NCBI GenBank assembly: GCA_037355855.1
Contig: CM074761.1
Span: 1,054,001-1,118,000 of the forward strand
Length of the DNA: 64,000 nucleotides
Direction of reading: 5' to 3'
Source: Pseudo-nitzschia pungens
Lineage: Eukaryota; Bacillariophyta; Bacillariophyceae; Bacillariales; Bacillariaceae
The notes under the pieces are model-generated. The model searched no databases. It was not told where the DNA came from and saw only the letters and a list, made by a program, of their open reading frames with translations. Shown one piece after another: positions 10,669 to 22,040 of the stretch. The translations under genes and the position numbers were made by a program. Each line of letters starts with the position of its first letter. The first letter of the stretch is position 1.

Positions 10669-12382
10669 CCAAATTGCGGGGAAGCCAGCGCTTCGGCATG
10701 TATCGGAAAATGTGCATGGTATCGAAGTGATTACTGCAGAGCAATGTCGAGAGAAGGGTGGTTTGAATTATAAACTGTTTTGTCGTTCGTTCCTTTTTCA
10801 CTGAGAATGCGATATCGTGCAATTGATACGGCCCTGGGCGACTTCGATCCTAGTTTCCTTCCACAATTTCAGTCTTTAGATTCAGATTTTGTTGATCGAT
10901 CTGTTGCTACGTCCCTCCTGCAATTCAGAAATGGGGGGTTTTTCGGGTGTTTCTTGACTACGATTGGGAAGCCTTGGACTGGACAAGACAGGAGGATAGT
11001 GATAGTGCACACTCCCTGTTCTTCTACGGAGTGATGTTGTGAGAATGCACCTGTTCGATCGTTGAGGTCTTCATGGAACGGCGTAACCCAACAGCTGGTC
11101 TCGTGTGTCGAAAGTCTGTAAAAAAGGTACCAGAAAGGGGAAAAACGGTGGACAGAATTTATCTTCTACGGTGTGTTCATTCTTTGAATACATCATCATA
11201 CGTCACAGGCATGCCCTGTCCACGAGGTTTACACGCACGTCGTTCTCAACTTCGAAATAGGTCCAAAAAAGTTAGACAAACGAACACATGACAAACGAAA
11301 AAATGAGGTATGCACAAAGACAAGGAAGTAATTTTATATAGCTGTAAACTAAAGAACGATTGGTTAGTCCATAATATAGTATTATGATTGGATGAAATTT
11401 ACCTTCTGTCTTCATTCCAACCAACCAAAAGATACTGTTTCCACTGCCACACATAGGAAACTTAAAATAATTGATCGCGGAAAGGAGCAATCACAAAAAA
11501 TACTTTGAGAAACAATTCGAAAATCAACAGAGAAAGTAAGGTTTACGGTATGTTAACCGACTGGTTATGGGCCATCCTGGTGGCTCCGCCGCAACAACTC
11601 TTACTCGTAAGGTTTTACCCGTAGTTGTACAAGTAACCTTACTCCTACTACGTACTAAATTACGTGTACTAAGAATGGGAGTAATGAGGAGCTAATGCGA
11701 GCACTGAGAATGCGGTACTGGTACGTGTTGGAAGGCCATACTAACTAAGGTAGTCAATCAAAAGAATCAAAACATGTTGTGGATGCAGCATGATGCAGTA
11801 CGTAGAATGACCTGCCTACACCATTAGTACTACATGATCATTGTCCGTATTTGATGTCCGGTTGGTATTCAATCGGGACCAGTCTGACTCTAAAATAATG
11901 ATGGTAATCCCCTCTTTTCCAAAGATTTGTTTGCCAGGGAATCTCCACACAATTCATACTACGGTGTTCCTTTCTGGAGATGACTAGTTCCACCATGCAG
12001 CCACTTCTTTATCAAACATTATTTAATTTTTGGTCATTCTCATGTGAAGGAAGAACCCCTTATCGCCCACTCCTGTGGTGCATTCCTCAATCAACAGAGA
12101 ATGCAGGTGCCTTGGAATGCAAACGCCATTGCAACAAGATAAGACCTCGCTTGCTGTTCATAAAGGGATAGGAGAACGCCTTAAAAGCCTCACAGAACGT
12201 AGCAGTGTAACCTAGGGATCTAATTGTTTCCCCCACGATGCAAAAAAGGGCAGAGCCTGAATTGCGCAAGAATCGAATACCACAAAGCTCCCATCTCCAA
12301 TTGCAGTGGGTGAATGCAGAGAGCTCTGCGACAAGTACCGTACGGCATGGCTAAGGGCTACTTTTACGATCGAGAAAAATAA
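10669..12382. other. Long intergenic stretch
   Basis: About 1.7 kb without a supportable gene. Open frames are short and lack domains. Three copies of the dispersed GTAAGGTTT/AACCTTAC motif lie near 11534, 11607 and 11635. The part nearest 10669 should hold the fibrillin promoter. Confidence 0.5.
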
Positions 12383-13432
12383 TTATTTTTTGCCTTTGCT
12401 TGTTTCGTATGACAGACCGAGAAGTCCCTTCTTGAACAGCTGTTCTTCGTAGTGAGCTCTGCCGGCCTTGAACTGATTCCAGATCGCGAACAACTTTCGT
12501 GCATTCCTGGATGCGTCCGAGTCGAAACCTTCCGCCCCGTATTGCACTTTCTTGAGACCGAATCGATCCGACTCCTCGATTCCGTATTTTTCTCGGAGAT
12601 GTTTTCCCAGATCGGATCCGCTGATCGGACCGGATGGGTCCGGGATCAAGTGATCAAACCGAACTCCTTCGAGAAGATAATCTCCGTACCGCGTTAGGAA
12701 TTTGGATCGGTCCGCCTCGGTAGCGTATTCGTTGGCAATTTCTCCGATTGTTCCCAGGTTGACGAGGCGTTCGAGTTGCGTCTTGTAATCTAGCTCGAAG
12801 AAGGGATGCCCCGAACCGGTCTCCTTCTTTTCTCGAAGCAGCGATTGCAAAAATACCTCGGCAGAAGTTTCGTCCTCGAGGCTCTTCCAGAAATCGTCGG
12901 CATCTTCCTTTTCGTGAGGCGGAGCGTCCAAAACATTTTTTCTGGTTTCTTCGAGATCGACGCGACCCAGAGATGATTCCGGAATTTGAGACGCCACGAA
13001 GGTTTCCAACCACGACTTTATTGGGAAAAACACGTTTTGTCAGTGCAAGGGGTCTTCGCGTTGGTTGATGGTTTTCGCTTGCAAGCTTCCACAGTTTCCA
13101 ACCAAACAAAAGAAACGTACCATGAATTCTTCTTTCTTCTCCGGAGTCCAGCCGTCGTAGTTTTGTTCGGCGTGTTGTCTCCTCCAAAGTTGCAATTCTT
13201 CCGTGAGTTTTTCTTCCAACGAGGCGGATGAATCGTCCGTGGATTTCGTCGTTTCCTGGGACGATTGCCCTTCGTTCTCCGAAGATGAGTTCCATCCTTC
13301 CAATGTAGCAAGAAGGGCATCCAGATCGTCATCCGCTGCACTCTCGTCACCCGTGCCACTGCTTTCACCGTCGATCGCGGATTGGAAGTCGGATTCGATG
13401 ACTGTTTCGGGGAAGAGAGCGTGACGAGCCAT
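12383..13432 (-). CDS. Conserved-looking hypothetical protein, two exons
   Basis: Exon 1 runs 13432-13121 and ends in a GTACGT donor; exon 2 runs 13015-12383 after an AATAAAG acceptor. The join is in phase 0 and gives 314 residues. An in-frame ATG at 13468 could add 12 residues. The N-terminal third is acidic and Ser-rich (DDDLDALLATLEGW, then a Ser/Glu linker). The C-terminal two thirds are helical and charged, with a conserved-looking patch LTRYGDYLLEGVRFDHLIPD and GSDLGKHLREKYGI. I do not recognise a family. It follows the next gene upstream on the same strand by 196 bp, so both might be co-regulated. Confidence 0.7.
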
Positions 13433-13628
13433 TACGATACTATAGGAGAGACAGTGAGACAAACCCATTGTGAGCAAAAAACGGCACAAGAAGCAACGGC
13501 ATTGCGAATGCCTTGGCACTTCGAACGACGCAATGGATTTTTGCAAAGAGAAGACCCGTCCAACAAGAACACAAACAACAACAAGAACAATAACAACACC
13601 AACACCAACAACCCGAACCGGACAAAAC
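13433..13628. repeat. Short intergenic region with AAC-rich microsatellite
   Basis: Between the two co-directional genes an imperfect AAC/AAG run at about 13563-13618 is followed by pyrimidine-rich sequence. No gene is present. It probably contains the 3' end of the upstream transcript and the promoter of the gene starting at 13432. Confidence 0.5.
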
Positions 13629-14648
13629 TCACTCTCTCCCCCGACCCATCAATTCGGGCGAATTCCCTTCGAGAAGAGCGAGCCATGTTTCCTCCGAGAG
13701 TCCCAGGACGCGTTTCGCGATCCAGTGATCCAGAGAAACCGAAGCTCCGACGGTCCACTTCTGGTAGGGCACCGCTTGCAACCGTTTTGTCCAGTTGATC
13801 ATTCCTTCGAAGGATCGTTGGTTTTCGGAATACAGCAGGGACACCGCCGTGTCGTAATCGGCAGGTGTGCCGTCTCGTTCGTTCGCGCGCTTGCTCAGAA
13901 TTTCTTCCCTCGGCTTGGCGCCCGGGAAAGCGGTTCGCGCTCGTTGGAAAAGACCACCCGTGTCGTCCGCCGCTGCCGGTTGCGCCTTCCGCCGCAGGTC
14001 CTCGGCTTTGTTCCGGCTAACGGTCTTCTCCTCGAGGTTGTCTCGCGCCAGGAGCTCCTCGACCTTTTCCATGGCTTCTTTTTCGCTCAGGTTTCCCGTT
14101 CGCATGACCTCGTATTGCTTGACGGCCACGGCGTACGCCTTTGCAACCATCGCGCTCTTGGCCCCCATTGCCGACTCCGCCTTGGGAGCCTTGTTGGCTC
14201 CCAACAGGCGTCGGTAATACTCGTCGGCCGTCAGGGGTTCGCTGCCGCCTCTGTCCGTGTGCCGTTGTCGGTTGAGGTAGTTCTGCGCCAAGCGATCCGT
14301 CGGGCGATTCTCCTGCACGTATTGGTTGTATATTTTTTTCTGGTCCCTGACCGGGATTTTGGGTTTGAAGGGAGCCGGCGGATTCAGCGATAAAATTTCG
14401 TATTCGTTCGGGTAGTCCTGTATTTTCGATCCCCGCTGGACGTTCCATCGCACCCTCCTCATATCGGACGGATTGTCTCGGAGTTTCTGGTTCATCTCCT
14501 CGATCTCATCGGAACTGCGGTAGACTCCGGTTTGGACGGCCTTTTGGATGTACGACAAGAGGTCCGGGGTCGAGTGCTTCAGTATTCGGATTTGTCCGTG
14601 GGACGTGGAAACCGTCCCCCGGCCCAAGGCGATCTTTGTGCTCTGCAT
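13629..14648 (-). CDS. Hypothetical protein, possibly organellar
   Basis: ATG at 14648 gives 339 residues without an intron. The protein is basic and hydrophilic with no membrane segments. It has a motif-like start (MQSTKIALGRGTVSTSHGQ), a helical segment DLLSYIQKAVQTGVYRSSDE, and a C-terminal part with Trp-containing helices (WTKRLQAVPYQKW; HWIAKRVLGLSEETW). Size and charge would suit a mitochondrial or plastid ribosome-associated protein, but this is a guess: I see no diagnostic domain. The open frame extends upstream to a TTG, but the first ATG is at 14648. Confidence 0.65.
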   Translation of the reverse strand: MQSTKIALGRGTVSTSHGQIRILKHSTPDLLSYIQKAVQTGVYRSSDEIEEMNQKLRDNPSDMRRVRWNVQRGSKIQDYPNEYEILSLNPPAPFKPKIPVRDQKKIYNQYVQENRPTDRLAQNYLNRQRHTDRGGSEPLTADEYYRRLLGANKAPKAESAMGAKSAMVAKAYAVAVKQYEVMRTGNLSEKEAMEKVEELLARDNLEEKTVSRNKAEDLRRKAQPAAADDTGGLFQRARTAFPGAKPREEILSKRANERDGTPADYDTAVSLLYSENQRSFEGMINWTKRLQAVPYQKWTVGASVSLDHWIAKRVLGLSEETWLALLEGNSPELMGRGRE

Positions 14649-14781
14649 CTCTAGTGTGTTTCCTTTCCCGCGCTCGATCTTTCCGTGAGCGTTGCGAATC
14701 GGTCGGTGTCTTTGGTCGAACGGTTGGAGTGGTGTCAATTCGTTTCGTTGGGTTTCTCTCCGTCGAGTTGTTGCAACAGGT

Positions 14782-14833
<52 letters not shown>

Positions 14834-15603
14834 CGTGCGACTGTACAAGTACAAGTAGAAGTACCGGTACCAGTACTACGAATACCAGTAGGAAGTAAGG
14901 TTACCGGTAGGAAATCTTGAGATGAGACAGAGATTTCTGCGGTTCGAAGATGGGTGGGAGTTCTTTTGGGGGTGACAAAGTTTACGCCCCAAATAAATTC
15001 GAATTCTTTGGGGAGCAGAATGTTTTCCAGTCGCCTTGCTCGCCGAGAACCACAGTTAGTCTTGTACCCGCTTTTTTAACGTTGGCAAGGCTGTCGCGTC
15101 CCACGATTGCCAGTTTTCAAATCCGGTGAAATAACGGCGAAACGGGCACCTATCCAACTTTGAGACGGGTATGGTGTGAAAGCACCGGTACCGGTACGAG
15201 TAATGCCTTTGCCGCTACGGAATATGTAACGCACCGGTATCATCACCCACGAGTAACTTGAGTTAGGTAAGTTAACCTTACTCGTACCGTATCGTCTCAT
15301 CGTTCTTTCGGATCCGCATGTTAATTGTCATCACCTCTTTTGATGATTGAAAGAATACGGCTCTCGTAACTACTTGTACTCGTACATCCAACCCCGACGC
15401 TATCCGTCGTGTGATCCGGCCGATTGCTTCTCCGGTCAGCACTAAAGCTCTCTATCTATCTATCTCTCTCTCCCCGATAGAAGAGCAATCGGTAGCGAAA
15501 GGAACGATGGTGAGCCGCACTCCGAGGCACTCTTCCCAACCGCGGCCGATGCTGCACCAAGTGTCTTCTACCGATGCTTGGGATCGGGCAAATGCCGTTT
15601 TGA
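14649..15603. other. Divergent intergenic region with GTT microsatellite
   Basis: This separates two divergently transcribed genes. A GTT trinucleotide run occupies about 14780-14832, followed by alternating GTAC/CGGT sequence and two copies of the dispersed AAGGTTAC motif (near 14895 and 15275). A CTAT/CT-rich tract lies at 15453-15476. No coding sequence is supported. Confidence 0.5.
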
Positions 15604-18600
15604 ATGCGAATGGGAGTCACGTACAGCGGAAGATCGCAATCCAGCATGCGATACCAATCCAACGCACGGAATCCGTCCAGATCCAACATGCCCACCGGCA
15701 GATCGATGAGCGCGAGACACCTTCCGGGTTCGGCATCCCAGCCGAGGACGAATTTGCGTCCGAGAGCTATCAGCGTGAATCGGCTTCGACAGGATCCATC
15801 CCCTTCCATCAACGGCAACAAAAGCACTACGAATCACGACGATCCCGCCGCGGTAGCGAGACAGATCCTCGATCTGAGGGAACGACGAGAGACGAGTGCG
15901 CGCACCAAGCGATCCACGGTCAATCCGCCGGGCATTTCGAACCCGAACCTTCCTCGGTCTTCTATACCGACTCACATCACCACTCAAACATCGATGAAGA
16001 GCGCGGGATCTTCTCCAACGGGCATCAAGCCGGTCACGTCGATGATGTCGCAGGAAGAAATGAAGGCGGAAGAACGGCTCCGGCAAGCGGAAACCAAAAT
16101 CGGGGGAATGCTGCAGGACCTCGAGGAGCTCAAATTCTTCCAGGAAATCGAAATGGAAACCCCGGGACCCGGGACTCCCAGAACACCCAACAGAAAACCA
16201 AATGGGCCTCCCACAACGATACGTGCGGCATCACCGGCAAGGGGAAGACTTCCTCCTCCACCCCCCCAGAACAAAAACACGAAAGGAGGAGGCTTGGAGA
16301 CTTACAAACCCCTGTCGCCTCGAAGCATTGCCAGATTGGATAGAAACTCCCTGGAACTGGAATGCCAAACCATTGTGCGAAAACTGCAGATCCTAGAGCA
16401 GGAACGGTTTTCCCAACAGGCAACGATCGAAATGTACGAAATAACACTCCAAGAGCACGACAATGACAAGACAAAGATCCAGAGACTCGAAACCGAGCTC
16501 ACAAAAGTCTCTGCAGAACTCAGAAAACAGCTATACAACATTCAAAAGGGGAAAGAATCACTCATAAAAGACTACGAAGACAAACTGCAAAGCAACATGA
16601 AGAAACTCCACCGAACACAAGAAAGAGCGGATGCGTACCAGGCGGACCTGAACGCCGCTCGGAATTCCACTCAAAAACTAGAGATCGATGTCGAAAAATA
16701 TCGTGCGATGGCGGCGCAGGAGAAAGCGAAGGTCGATGGCTTGTTGAGCAACGAGGAAACACTGCAGTTGCAGCTCAACGAGGCTCGCAGCCTGAACGCA
16801 ACTCTCGTGAAGAAAGTGGAGAAAAAACGATCCGAAGTATCCGGTCTGAAGGAAGATCTTTCGAATTCGACAAAGCTTATGCAAGAAAGCAACAAGGACC
16901 TGGAGGAGGCTCACGCATCCCAAATCAAGATGCTAGAACAACAGCTCAACATGTCAAAAGAGCAGTATACTCGTTTAGAAAAGGAATTCAACGAGAGGAA
17001 TGCTTCGCTCGAGGAAAGAGATGACGAACTCAACGAGGCCAAAATCAAGCACTCGGAGTACGAACACAAGATCAACGACATGATGGTGCAAATGGAAGCT
17101 CTTCGCAGAGACGAAAACGAGGCTAAAATCAAACAATCGGAGTATCAGCTCAAGATCGATCAGATGTCGATGCAGATGGAAGACCTTCGCAAGGAGGCAG
17201 AAGCGAAGTACGAGGAAGGGAAAAAAGCGATACGGTCGCAGGAAAAGCGCAATGCCCAAAAGTTGGTCGCGGAGCGTGCGAATGCCTCCAGAGAATACGA
17301 GCAAAGAATCACGGCAATGCAGGAACAACTGAGACATCAGACCGATCGCCATCACAAAGAGATCGAGGAGACGCGGGAACGGAACCAGAAAAATCTCGAG
17401 TCCATGAAGGAAGAGCTGCGCGAAGAAATCAGGAGGAAGGAAGGCGACAAGGCAAATCGACTCGAAAGTCAGCTATCTTCACTCCGACGAACATTCGACG
17501 AGGAGAAATTGAGCCTGACCGCTAGATTGCAGGATGCACAACAAAACGCACGTGATGCAGCAGAGGAATTCCAACGTCAAGATCAGATCAGGCAACAGGA
17601 ATTGGATCACTTGCATGGTCGACTCAATTCCTATTTCAATGATTTCACCGAAAAGGACAACGAAATATCCAGGTTGAAGGAACGGTTGGACGAGAGCAAG
17701 AAAGCCAACAATGACATGGAAAGCGTTCAAAAGGAGCAAGCTGCGGACCTAGAAAGAAACATGTCGTTGCTTGAATCCGAGAAGAAGAGATTCTTAGAAA
17801 TGGAGGCGAAATTGAATGATGAAATCACTACGATGAAAGCAACCCACTCCAAAGCCAAGGATGAACTGGTTGGCGACATTGAAGATCTGCATGTTCAAGT
17901 CGAAGAGGGACGAAAGAAGTTGAATGTTGCCGAAAAAGAGAACAAAATGGCCCGGCAGAATATCAAAGAAGTCGAGACGGAACTCAAAGTCCTTACGGAG
18001 GAACTGAAGCTAGAACGCTCTCGGGTGGAAGAGTTGGAGACGGAACTTCGTGTAGAAGTTTCCAACTTCGAAGGCCAACTTCGTGCAAGCGAATCAGCTT
18101 TGAAGGACAAAAAGATCCAGGTCGAAAACCTGACGAAAGACCTTGATTTAGCAACAGCTACGTCTTCGAAAGAAGGAGAAGAAAAACAAAAGCAAATAGT
18201 GTCTCTCAGAAAACAACTTGATGATATGACAAATCGTTTGAAGGCGAGCACGACAACTTCACAAACCTACGAACTCCAGTTGCAGGAAATGCGTCTCGAA
18301 AATGGAAAACTCAAGAAATCAGTCTCCAACTTGAATAGGCTTGAAGATGATCTGCACGATATGAAGCGTGCGCTATCTCTCGCTGAGAATGAAAAGAAAG
18401 AGGTTGAGAAAGAGTTGTTTGAGCTCAAATTTGCCTTGGAGTCGTCTAACACGAAGGTTCTTGAGGCGGAACAAAGGTATTCAGTTGCGAAAGAAGAATA
18501 CAACTCACGATTGGAGACAAAAGAGACAATGTTGGAACGCCTCGAAAAAACTCTCAAAGAGCTACAATTCGAATTGGACAATGAACGTATCGAAACCAGC

Positions 18601-20745
18601 GATCTGAAACGATCGCTCAAGAGGGTGAAGGCTGAAATGGAGCGCAATGAGTCGGATCTCGAAATTTTGCGACACGAATACAAAGAACTCAAGGAAGAAA
18701 AAGAGTCGACAATCAAGGGAATAAGCAGGGATATCGGCAAAAAAGACGACCATTTGCGTGAAGCAGTACAAAGGTACACAAGAACAATAGCCGATCTCGA
18801 GTCGAAACTTGAGGAAGAAACTCAGTTGAAATTGGAACTCGAGGATCGCCTTTCTAGTGCTAGGAGTGAATTGGAAGACAAACAAAAACAAACACAAGAA
18901 ATGGTTCAACGACATACTAAAGCGACGGCAGCGCTCGAGAAAAATTTTGGAAGCGCGTCGAAAGAAAAGGAACAGCTCAAGGATGACCTGGAACGTGCCA
19001 AGAAAGACTTGTTAAAGAAAGAAGCTGAACTCCGCGAGGCCTCGAATAAGTACAGACAAGACATTTCCTCGCTAGAGAGTGTAAAGAAAGAACATAATCA
19101 GTCGACACGTGGAGAACTGGAGAGAAGAGAAGACGAAATTACGATGATGCGACAGGATATCAATGAACTAAGAACCGAGCTCGAAATTAAATCTGCTGAA
19201 AATAAGGAGATCATGATTTCGTTCGAAAGGAACGAAATGGAGCTGAAGCAACGGAAAGAGCAAATTACTGAGCTTGTTGCGAAATACACCGATCAAATTG
19301 CAGACCTCGAAGCTAAGCTTGAAGAACATTCTGTTGCGATGACAAGCAATGGCGATAAGGTGGAAACAGTTCAAGCTCAAGCAAACAGGAAGGATGAAAA
19401 GATAAGGGAATTGTTGAGATCAATAGCTGAAATAGAAGCCAAACTAGAAGCTGCCATTCGAAGTAAGGAGAGCGCTAGACTCAAGTCAGAATCTCTTTCC
19501 AAGGAACTCGACGATAAGGAGTCAAAGCTCCGAACCTTTGAAGTCGAGAGAATCGAGATGGAGACAAAACTGCATACACAATCTCGATCGAAGGAAGAAG
19601 CGCGAGCTAAGATGACTGAATTATCATCCAGACTCGAACGTAAAGAACGAGAAGTTCGGGAAGTATCGGACAGATACAAGATCTATATTATGGAACTGGA
19701 ATCGAAACTTGATCAAGGTACTGATACAAAACACCATCTTCAATCTGAAATCGACAAGTTAAGAAACAATCTTGATTCCGCAAGTGTGGTATCGTCCGAG
19801 GCGATGGAGCTCCGACAGAAAGTCAGTTCGCTGGAGTTGACAGTTGCGAAATCGAAGGAATCGGTTGCATCTCTCGAAGACAAACTCGAAGAAGCGTCGA
19901 AGTCGCGCAGGGAAATTGAGGCAGCACTCAGAAAAGCCAGCTCAGAGAAGGCAGAGGTGATTGCTGCGCTTGAAGGTGTGATCAACGAAGTTCAGAACAG
20001 AGAGGATGAGATTGAATCTCTCTCAGAACTTCTTCAGAGACGAGATGAAGAGCTTCAACACGCTAAAATTATTGCCACGAAAGCATTGGCATCCGCCAAG
20101 GACATACAAAAGCGCTACAAAGACAAAGACTCAAACCGTCATTCAAACATTATGGGAAGGATGAGCGAAGTCAACGAGAACATTGATCGGCTGACAACGA
20201 AGAACGAATCATTGCAGCGCAAGATTTCGTCGCTGGAAAGAGATTTGCGAGATAAAAATCTGGAATGCAGACGCCTCAAAGATCAGTTGAGACAATTTGA
20301 TGGAAAGCAAATGAGAGATAATATCAAAGATGACATCTCTGCAATCTCAACACAGTCAACAGAATTTACAGCTTTTTCTAACCCTGCGAACTCGGACATG
20401 GCGATGGAAGAGGATCAACGTCAGATGCAGTTGAGTGCACAGCTCTCCATGGATTCAGGTTCTTTTTCACCGTCGGGCAAAGCACGGAACAATGCGGGCA
20501 GAAACGACGATGGATTCTCGGGGCATGTCGACTTTCCTCCCGTGAATCAAAATTTTTCGAAAGATTCCCTAGAGAGCTCGATCAATGATGAATCAGAATG
20601 GCAAGATTTCGAAAGCGATAGCAGGTCCGGGTTTGAGTCTACAACTAGTGAGCAGCAATCAGTGAAATCCCGGAGATCCGTCGAACGCGATGCTTTGCGA
20701 AAGTATGTTCGACAACGGTATAGCAGGAGAGGAGAGAAATCCTGA
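15604..20745 (+). CDS. Giant coiled-coil protein (1,713 residues)
   Basis: A single uninterrupted exon starts with ATG at 15604. The first 240 residues are Ser/Arg/Pro-rich and probably disordered, including a PPPPPP run and SP/TP sites. From about residue 255 to 1,560 the sequence is almost continuous heptad-patterned coiled coil rich in Glu, Lys, Leu and Arg. The C-terminal 150 residues are acidic and Ser-rich and end in a basic tail. A 28-residue unit starting EAKIK is duplicated in tandem at 17035-17202, exactly four heptads, so the coil register is kept. Proteins of this type act as cytoskeletal, centrosomal or Golgi tethers; nothing in the sequence decides which. A start further upstream cannot be excluded, but no other in-frame ATG is obvious. 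Confidence 0.88.
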   Translation: MRMGVTYSGRSQSSMRYQSNARNPSRSNMPTGRSMSARHLPGSASQPRTNLRPRAISVNRLRQDPSPSINGNKSTTNHDDPAAVARQILDLRERRETSARTKRSTVNPPGISNPNLPRSSIPTHITTQTSMKSAGSSPTGIKPVTSMMSQEEMKAEERLRQAETKIGGMLQDLEELKFFQEIEMETPGPGTPRTPNRKPNGPPTTIRAASPARGRLPPPPPQNKNTKGGGLETYKPLSPRSIARLDRNSLELECQTIVRKLQILEQERFSQQATIEMYEITLQEHDNDKTKIQRLETELTKVSAELRKQLYNIQKGKESLIKDYEDKLQSNMKKLHRTQERADAYQADLNAARNSTQKLEIDVEKYRAMAAQEKAKVDGLLSNEETLQLQLNEARSLNATLVKKVEKKRSEVSGLKEDLSNSTKLMQESNKDLEEAHASQIKMLEQQLNMSKEQYTRLEKEFNERNASLEERDDELNEAKIKHSEYEHKINDMMVQMEALRRDENEAKIKQSEYQLKIDQMSMQMEDLRKEAEAKYEEGKKAIRSQEKRNAQKLVAERANASREYEQRITAMQEQLRHQTDRHHKEIEETRERNQKNLESMKEELREEIRRKEGDKANRLESQLSSLRRTFDEEKLSLTARLQDAQQNARDAAEEFQRQDQIRQQELDHLHGRLNSYFNDFTEKDNEISRLKERLDESKKANNDMESVQKEQAADLERNMSLLESEKKRFLEMEAKLNDEITTMKATHSKAKDELVGDIEDLHVQVEEGRKKLNVAEKENKMARQNIKEVETELKVLTEELKLERSRVEELETELRVEVSNFEGQLRASESALKDKKIQVENLTKDLDLATATSSKEGEEKQKQIVSLRKQLDDMTNRLKASTTTSQTYELQLQEMRLENGKLKKSVSNLNRLEDDLHDMKRALSLAENEKKEVEKELFELKFALESSNTKVLEAEQRYSVAKEEYNSRLETKETMLERLEKTLKELQFELDNERIETSDLKRSLKRVKAEMERNESDLEILRHEYKELKEEKESTIKGISRDIGKKDDHLREAVQRYTRTIADLESKLEEETQLKLELEDRLSSARSELEDKQKQTQEMVQRHTKATAALEKNFGSASKEKEQLKDDLERAKKDLLKKEAELREASNKYRQDISSLESVKKEHNQSTRGELERREDEITMMRQDINELRTELEIKSAENKEIMISFERNEMELKQRKEQITELVAKYTDQIADLEAKLEEHSVAMTSNGDKVETVQAQANRKDEKIRELLRSIAEIEAKLEAAIRSKESARLKSESLSKELDDKESKLRTFEVERIEMETKLHTQSRSKEEARAKMTELSSRLERKEREVREVSDRYKIYIMELESKLDQGTDTKHHLQSEIDKLRNNLDSASVVSSEAMELRQKVSSLELTVAKSKESVASLEDKLEEASKSRREIEAALRKASSEKAEVIAALEGVINEVQNREDEIESLSELLQRRDEELQHAKIIATKALASAKDIQKRYKDKDSNRHSNIMGRMSEVNENIDRLTTKNESLQRKISSLERDLRDKNLECRRLKDQLRQFDGKQMRDNIKDDISAISTQSTEFTAFSNPANSDMAMEEDQRQMQLSAQLSMDSGSFSPSGKARNNAGRNDDGFSGHVDFPPVNQNFSKDSLESSINDESEWQDFESDSRSGFESTTSEQQSVKSRRSVERDALRKYVRQRYSRRGEKS

Positions 20746-20949
20746 TATTAAACATTTAATAGCACTCTGCCTTTCACCCAGAAATTTTCCTGCTAAGAGT
20801 TCCAAATTCTGTTCAACATTTTGACTTGTTCTGTTAATACATTGGTTGTAGATAAAAATGAATAAGCGATTTTTATTTTGTTTCAAAAGAGATTTGGCAG
20901 AAAATACTGCACATTCTAGGTTTTTGGTTGAACGGAATCGAATTTTTCG

Positions 20950-22040
20950 TCATACCAATACCCGTTCCGATGTTGGCTCTTGCGCTGGACGATACCGTTC
21001 TTCCACCCGTGCGAATGTCGCCTGAAGCATCCGTTTGACCTCGGCCTTGTTGGCGGCGTTTGTCAAGCTGAGACACTGCTTTGCGGTTGATCCCTTATTC
21101 GTTCGCATCAAAACGGCCTCGGGATACGAATCAACGATGGCTTTGATAACATACATATTGGCGCCAACCCCACAGGCCACGTGCAACGGTGTCCAACCAC
21201 GTTTGTCGAATCCCCTCGCGCTGTTTGGTCTTTGTTTGAGGATGCAATCAACGATCGCTGGACTGGCGCCGTTGGATAGAGCGTAATGCACTAGTTCGAA
21301 ACAATGGCGACAGCAAAAGACGACGACGACGATGCGCGGAAGCGAGGATGAAACAGAGCGAAGGAAAATCGAAAGTTAGTTTGCGTCGTTCCACAACTGA
21401 ATGAATCAAGCAAAAACGCTGTGCGTCGGGGAAAGGGAACATTGGCCAAACCGCGGAGGTATGAACCCAGTTGTGCTCAAAAATAGATCTGATTTACGAA
21501 TTTCGTAAGCCCAAAGATATGATCCGTTATAAACTTCGCTCCTTTCAACGAGAACACTGGAACAAATCCGATGCATTGAACTTGCGACCAGGACCAAAGG
21601 CAGATTGATTTTCGTGTCGATTGATTTTTGTTCATCGACACATAAAACGACCCAATCGCACGGATCCAATCAATCTACTTACGGGGCAACCTCCCGAGAC
21701 TGTCGGGTGTCAACGCGGCGTCGGCATACCTCCTCAACAGCAGATCGACAACTTCCGGCACCGCATTCTTTCGACAGGCACAATGCAGGGGCAGTCTTTG
21801 GTAACTGCTCTCCTTGCAATACACGGAATCGGGGTACGCATTCAGCAGAGCCTCGATGATCCGAAAGGGTGCTCCGCCCACGAGCGCCTCGTGAATGGGA
21901 AGGACGTTCGCGTCTTTCATCCCCTCGAAAAACCCTTGCCTCGTCGTCCATTTCTTCGCCTCTCCGGGAGCCCCCTGACAGAGTTGAACGACTTTTTGCC
22001 ATTCCTCCGAGGTGATCATTTTGCTTAGTAAACTCGGCAT
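20950..22040 (-). CDS. Ankyrin-repeat protein, two exons
   Basis: Exon 1 is 22040-21683, ending in a canonical GTAAGT donor; exon 2 is 21290-20950. Joining them (phase 1) restores a perfect ankyrin repeat, LGRLPLHYALSNGAS, across the splice. The 232-residue product has about four to five ankyrin units, each with the LPLH/TPLH turn (LPIHEALVGGAP, LPLHCACRKNAV, LPLHYALSNGAS, TPLHVACGVGAN). This loop-rich form with ALLxxYPD-type second helices is common in diatom ankyrin families. Ankyrin domains mediate protein contacts; the partner is unknown. The intron is about 390 bp, long for this window, and holds no gene. ATG 22040 is the first in-frame ATG. Confidence 0.85.
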
